DNA from: JALEFZ01 sp964564415
GTDB lineage: Bacteria; Bacteroidota; Bacteroidia; J057
Assembly (NCBI GenBank): GCA_964564415.1
Contig: CAZMAV010000006.1
Coordinates: 174,732 to 238,731 of the forward strand
DNA length: 64,000 nucleotides
Reading direction: 5' to 3'
Made by a program: the position numbers and the translations under genes. Of this stretch, positions 60,647-64,000 are shown one piece after another. Within the stretch, counting starts at the first letter, position 1. Each line of letters begins with the position of its first letter. The notes beneath the pieces were generated by a model. It had not been told where the DNA came from and searched no databases. It was given only the letters and a program-made list of their open reading frames with translations.

Positions 60647-61877
60647 TCATTCTCTTTTGGGGACTTCAACCTTTTTTCGGCTCTTTTTGACGATAGGGTA
60701 TCGATTTTGACGAGGTTGTGTTTCGCCTTGCTGTCGCGGCCTTCCTCTTTTGGACTTTTGGGGGTGGAAGGGGGTGAGCTCAAAAGTCAAAAAGTGGGCC
60801 TGGGCCGCCCGGTGGGTCTGGGCGATGGTGAGTCGGGGTTGCTGCGAGGCTTGCTTCTCTCTAGGAAGGTATTGTTGCCATTTATGTGGGGTATTGCTGA
60901 TCTCTGTGCTGGCCAGAAATAGTAGCCAGGTGGCGAGTTGCTGGATGAAAAGCCACTGGTCGGGGTGGTCGTGATCAGGGGTCTGGTAGTGGGTGAGGTG
61001 AAGGTGTTGTTTGGCGAAGCGGAAGAAGGCTTCGATGTCGTAGTGGTGGCGGTAGTCGTCATAGGCGGCCTGCGGCGGTGTAGCGTTGCAGGGTGTGATC
61101 CGCTCATCGGCCGGGTGCTCGAAGATCGAGCGCTGGGCCACTGCGTGAGGCTGCCCCGTTTTGGGGTGCCTGGCGTAGGAATTGACCCGCGATTGGGGGA
61201 TGAGGTAGTGGCACGCGCCGTAAATCTTGCCCCTGTCCCGGGGGGCTGAGAGATAGATTTTTTGCCCCTGTCAGGCGAGCCACATTGAGCAGGGAAGCAT
61301 GGGCGTAGCGGGGGGCGAGATAGGCCGTGTTGCCGTACTTGCTGTCTAAGGTGTTGACGATCAGCGACTCCCCGGCTAGCGATGGGGTAGCCAGTACGGC
61401 TTCCAATTCGTTCAGCAGACACGCGGTGGCCGTTTGATCGATGTCCACCCGCTGGATCGACAGCGGCAGGCTCCACCTGCTCGCAGGCTCACTGAGGTTG
61501 AGGTAGGAGAGGTCATACCCAACATTCACCGGCGGCTGACCTGCCAGCGCGTTGGGCTGATAGACATACCCCTGCTCCAGCAAGGCCGGCGAATGGGCCT
61601 TCGGACAAGGCGTCGCATCGCCTTGTAGCAGCACGTGATCCCGTCCAAAAGAGGCCCCAGCCTCCAAAAACCCCAGTTGGTGGGCCAGCAGCCGCGCTGC
61701 GCGCAGCTGCGGATCAGGGCAGCGGGCCATCCGCGAGAACCCATCGGTGATGCTGCTGTACGGGTAGTGAAACAAGGAAGACTTGCTCAAACCCACCACA
61801 CTGCGTGCATGCCGGTCTGAACAAAGGTCCATTAATAGGTTGACTGCGGCCTTGAGAATGCCTAGATTGACATTCAA
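60647..61877 (-). pseudogene. transposase gene with a frameshift
   Basis: The first part (61877 to about 61240) reads HVLLQGDATPCPKAHSPALL, YQPNALAGQPPVNVGYDLSY, LPLSIQRVDIDQTATACL, VNTLDSKYGNTAYLAPRYAH and VARLTGAK, a DDE-type transposase of the group found in cyanobacteria and Bacteroidota. At a CCCCCC run (about 61245) the frame changes by one base: the continuation is DRGKIYGACHYLIPQSRVNS, then YDIEAFFRFAKQHLHLTH and WLFIQQLATWLLFLASTE to the stop at 60647. So one transposase of about 410 residues is split by a single base. No clear terminal inverted repeats or target duplication were found. Its G+C is higher than that of the rest of the window. Confidence 0.78.
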
Positions 61878-62306
61878 CAGTTCAAGGAAGTATCGGGTAG
61901 CTCAGGGAATTGTTCACACCACTAACCGGGAAGCCGTGCTGCCTTTTCCTATCACATTAGGCATAACCATGGAACAGGGAGATCTTAGAAAATCTGTCCA
62001 AAGTCTAATAAGGATAAATGTGCAATTGGCGTTTAAGCTATCAGGGGAAATATACAGTGCTCTTTGACATATTGTCAAGACAAGAAGCTACAAGTATCCC
62101 TCACTCGTCTACAATACTGCCTGAACTGCTCTAAACCAGCCCCAAAAAGACTAAAAAAACCTGCCTTGACTAGCGACACCTACCGAGATACCAAGTCACT
62201 CAAACTCTACGACACTTTCAAAAATACTTCAATACCCAGTAATATCATCAAAATGTACGAATCGATCGGGTCAGCCTCACTTTCGGGGAAAAGCGGAATT
62301 TGAATT
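61878..62306. other. gap between transposase and degraded genes
   Basis: 429 bases in which I see no gene that can be trusted: the short open frames have no recognisable similarity. A segment with AATTGTTCACACCACTAACC could belong to the left flank or end of the insertion element, but no matching inverted repeat was found at the other end. Confidence 0.35.
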
Positions 62307-62855
62307 CTAATCGACCATTTTCTGATACTTGTCCCTCTCAGTTGCCAAAAGCTCCTGATAGACTTCCTGCCAGACATCCATTGGCAAAGGAGCAGTGGCT
62401 TGTTTGAGCAAGTTAGCCTTTTGGACTTTCAGTTGCTGGTTGAGCCGTCGGAGACGCTCTGCTTTCACTTGTTGAGGAAGGTGAAAATCGATGGTTTCCG
62501 CTGGTCGATCGCCTGAAAGGTGGTCACCGTATGCGTCTTGACTAGGTCTTCAAAGCTCTGGAAAGTAAGGGACGAGGTACGTAGCGCCTTTCTGATTCGA
62601 TCCTGCTCGATGGAAGCGATGCAACCAGTAATGATGACCGAATTATGTTCATTTTCAGCCAGTATCTCATTAATCCTATCGATGGCATCGTCCACCCAGG
62701 CCGCCCCACCCCACAGCCCGCAAAGACGATGGTATCGGCATCTGCGGGGCGTTTGACCAGGGTATATTCTGCTTTACCCAACCCTGACGTAGCCAGATTA
62801 AAGTCATAACTCAGGTTCAGACAGCCATTGTGTGCGACAAATACGTTTTCCATGA
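62307..62855 (-). pseudogene. small UPF0004-like three-cysteine protein, frameshifted
   Basis: From ATG 62855 the text reads MENVFVAHNGCLNLSYDFNL, then KRPADADTIVFAGCGVG, a frame change near 62705, then WVDDAIDRINEILAENEHNS, VIITGCIASIEQDRIRKAL, a second frame change near 62510, and the tail TIDFHLPQQVKAERLRRLNQ to a stop at 62307. Three Cys in NGC, AGCG and TGCI are spaced like the three cluster-binding Cys of the UPF0004 (MTTase) domain of MiaB/RimO methylthiotransferases. No radical SAM CxxxCxxC motif follows. The function is unknown. All three frames are used, so the gene is broken or the sequence has errors. Confidence 0.45.
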
Positions 62856-63174
62856 ATATTTTCTTGGTGATGGTGTGGAGGTTACCATGAAGCGGCTCCC
62901 CATGATTCGGCCTGGCAGGCCTCATATGCCGCACCACATCGTGGGTGAAAGGGGTCAGGGTCATCCTCACCCAAGCGGGGCGTTGCTGCTCAAGCCAATG
63001 GCAGGTTTGGGCGTCGTCCTAACCCAGCCCTTCAGCATCTAGCACCAATACCTGACCAGGGTCCACCGTGACGGCCAGTTGCAGCAGCCCCAAGGGGAGA
63101 TACACCGACTGGGAACGGGTAAAAGCCCGGCAGACGCCGGGAGGCTGAAGGAGGACGGTCTTGAGGTTATACAT
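62856..63174 (-). pseudogene. B12-binding (radical SAM-type) N-terminus with in-frame stop
   Basis: ATG at 63174, overlapping the end of the cytidylate-kinase-like frame by 8 bases. The text LKTVLLQPPGVCRAFTRSQS, YLPLGLLQLAVTVDPGQVL, VLDAEGLG is characteristic of the N-terminal B12-binding domain of cobalamin-dependent radical SAM proteins (PPLGLLQLA motif). An in-frame TAG at 63019-63021 stands where a Trp codon (TGG) is expected; downstream DDAQTCHWLEQQRPAW continues in frame. The rest of the domain and the radical SAM core are missing. The frame continues without break into the following UPF0004-like text. Confidence 0.5.
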
Positions 63175-63790
63175 AGTTGACGATTTGAGGCTTTACGTGG
63201 GCAAGTAATTGCGCAAGGGTTTGTTGACGCGCGCTCAAGTGGGTAGTATTGATGCGTTGATAGACCCGAGCATCCGGACGGAGGAGAGAGGCAGACCGCT
63301 CCTGATCCTGTCGATCTCTGGCCAGTAATTTAGGCAGTATTCCGTCAAAATCTTCGGCCTTTTCCCGAAGCATGATTCTCTGAGCCCGCACCTCTAGCGC
63401 CGCAGTAAGTAATATTCTTATCTGGGCCTGAGGAAAAACTACGGTGGCGATGCCCCGCCCTTCTACTACCAGATTATACTCTCGGCCAGCCTGACACTGA
63501 ACTCGCAGCACCCAAGCTCTCACCACCGCTTGCTGTGCCAACCGTGTGCCCCCACCATTTACCGATGGTGGCGTCGATAGGGAGTTGGCTCGTTGGGGGC
63601 TGCTGACTATCAAGGCTTCCAACAGGCTCAACTCCCAGTTGGAGCCACGACCCAAGTCTTTTACCTCCGCACTCTTTTGCGGCTGGTCGATATACGCGGT
63701 CAACAGTTTAGGCCGAGCCTGTGCATGATTCACCGCTGTGAAGCTGATCAGAATTGAGGCAGTAATTTGCCAGAGAACGCTTGGATTCAA
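63167..63790 (-). pseudogene. degenerate cytidylate-kinase-like frame
   Basis: 207 codons, open from 63790 to 63167. The last 110 residues (from about 63495) match cytidylate kinase: REYNLVVEGRGIATVVFPQA, QIRILLTAALEVRAQR, LLARDRQDQERSASLLRPD, NTTHLSARQQTLAQLLAHV. The Asp of the EGRD motif is Gly, and the N-terminal P-loop and CMP-binding parts are not readable in this frame, the first 90 residues having no similarity. So this is a remnant, not a working kinase. Its stop overlaps the start of the B12-type fragment, suggesting former co-transcription. Confidence 0.55.
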
Positions 63791-63826
63791 ACGTATGATG
63801 TGAATGCTTGGAAAGTTAAGGTTGCT

Positions 63827-64000
63827 TCAACTAAAGGCAGTGCCCCGGAGGGATGCTTGGTAGTAGTAGGTCATGAGCTGCAGTTCGGGTGTTTTCCCAA
63901 ATTGAGAAATGGGCTGAGGCCGGTCGTGAGCCGGCCGGGCTATTCAAACCATTTGTGCTTATTGGCCAGGTTGCTGGCCTCGACCTTCGAGTTGACGGCA
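63827..64000 (-). pseudogene. unrecognised C-terminal fragment, frameshifted
   Basis: At the window edge the minus strand reads VNSKVEASNLANKHKWFE then a stop at 63940-63942; in another frame the text goes on as RPAHDRPQPISQFGKTPELQ and LMTYYYQASLRGTAFS before a stop at 63827-63829. The two parts look like one C-terminus split by a frameshift. I do not recognise the family. Low confidence. Confidence 0.25.

Noticed and set aside
60787..61476. Third minus-strand frame through the transposase (229 codons)
   Set aside because: Low-complexity Ser/Pro/Thr text typical of a shifted frame of a G+C-rich gene; the two other frames explain the protein.
62064..62303. 79-codon plus-strand frame behind the transposase
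   Set aside because: No recognisable similarity; a random frame is as likely.
1..64000. CRISPR array
   Set aside because: No regularly spaced direct repeats were seen and no cas-like genes are present.

Overview
The window looks like a chromosomal segment of a member of the Bacteroidota, probably of the Saprospiria/Lewinella type (the phylum is well supported, the family is an inference). The signs are several secreted proteins with C-terminal type IX secretion (T9SS) sorting domains, the T9SS component PorQ, a very large PKD-repeat surface protein with a gliding-type (CHU_C) C-terminus, a TonB-dependent receptor with an N-terminal carboxypeptidase-regulatory-like domain, an orphan LytTR regulator, a CrtD-type carotenoid desaturase, and a tRNA-His promoter that fits the Bacteroidota consensus TTTG-N19-TAnnTTTG. 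Gene density is high, on both strands, with many 4-8 base overlaps.

Layout. 0-5.4 kb: partial alpha/beta hydrolase, CotH-like protein, FAD-binding dehydrogenase, a propeller lipoprotein. 5.6-9.3 kb: a TPR/HisKA-like half kinase without ATPase domain and a UbiD-family decarboxylase. 9.3-19.5 kb: outer-membrane-type protein, CCA-adding enzyme, a T9SS-exported subtilisin, a MazG/NUDIX/AI-2E-transporter operon, an IMPACT-family protein overlapping a T9SS-exported FTP-M4/M36-like metallopeptidase, and a NUDIX-like protein with a degraded box. 19.5-25.1 kb: TonB-dependent receptor, then an AmpG-like MFS permease overlapping a YtcJ-like amidohydrolase lipoprotein. 25.3-29.6 kb: PPP-type phosphatase, seven-repeat WD40 protein, DivIVA-domain protein, free-methionine-R-sulfoxide reductase and MscS channel. 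29.6-36.5 kb: FAD oxidoreductase, an unrecognised secreted protein, TetR and LytTR regulators, pyrophosphatase. 36.8-42 kb: CrtD-like desaturase coupled to an acyltransferase, and secreted proteins. 42-47 kb: an operon of lytic transglycosylase, uvrA, a membrane protein and a VOC protein. 47-56 kb: LOG-family protein, porQ, a membrane protein and the 1896-residue adhesin-like protein. 56-60.6 kb: tRNA-His, a decayed SRPBCC gene, a SirB1-type protein, a short barrel-like protein plus ATP-grasp pair, and an NlpC/P60-YARHG protein.

The last 3.4 kb differ. From about 60.65 kb the DNA is visibly richer in G+C, begins with a frameshifted transposase, and continues with fragments of genes broken by stops and frameshifts: a B12-binding (cobalamin radical SAM type) N-terminus, a small three-cysteine protein resembling the UPF0004 domain of methylthiotransferases, and a cytidylate-kinase-like C-terminus. 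This looks like a decaying acquired island or a poorly resolved assembly region.

Themes: protein export and cell-surface biology by T9SS, cell-wall turnover (lytic transglycosylase, NlpC/P60, possibly the AmpG-like permease), house-cleaning and repair (MazG, NUDIX, UvrA, free-Met-sulfoxide reductase) and pigment synthesis. I found no CRISPR array, no prophage and no clearly new defence or biosynthetic system. The most worthwhile unknowns are the degraded 62-64 kb block, the unrecognised secreted protein at 31-32.6 kb, the NlpC/P60-YARHG fusion, the half kinase, and several strong inverted repeats in intergenic DNA.
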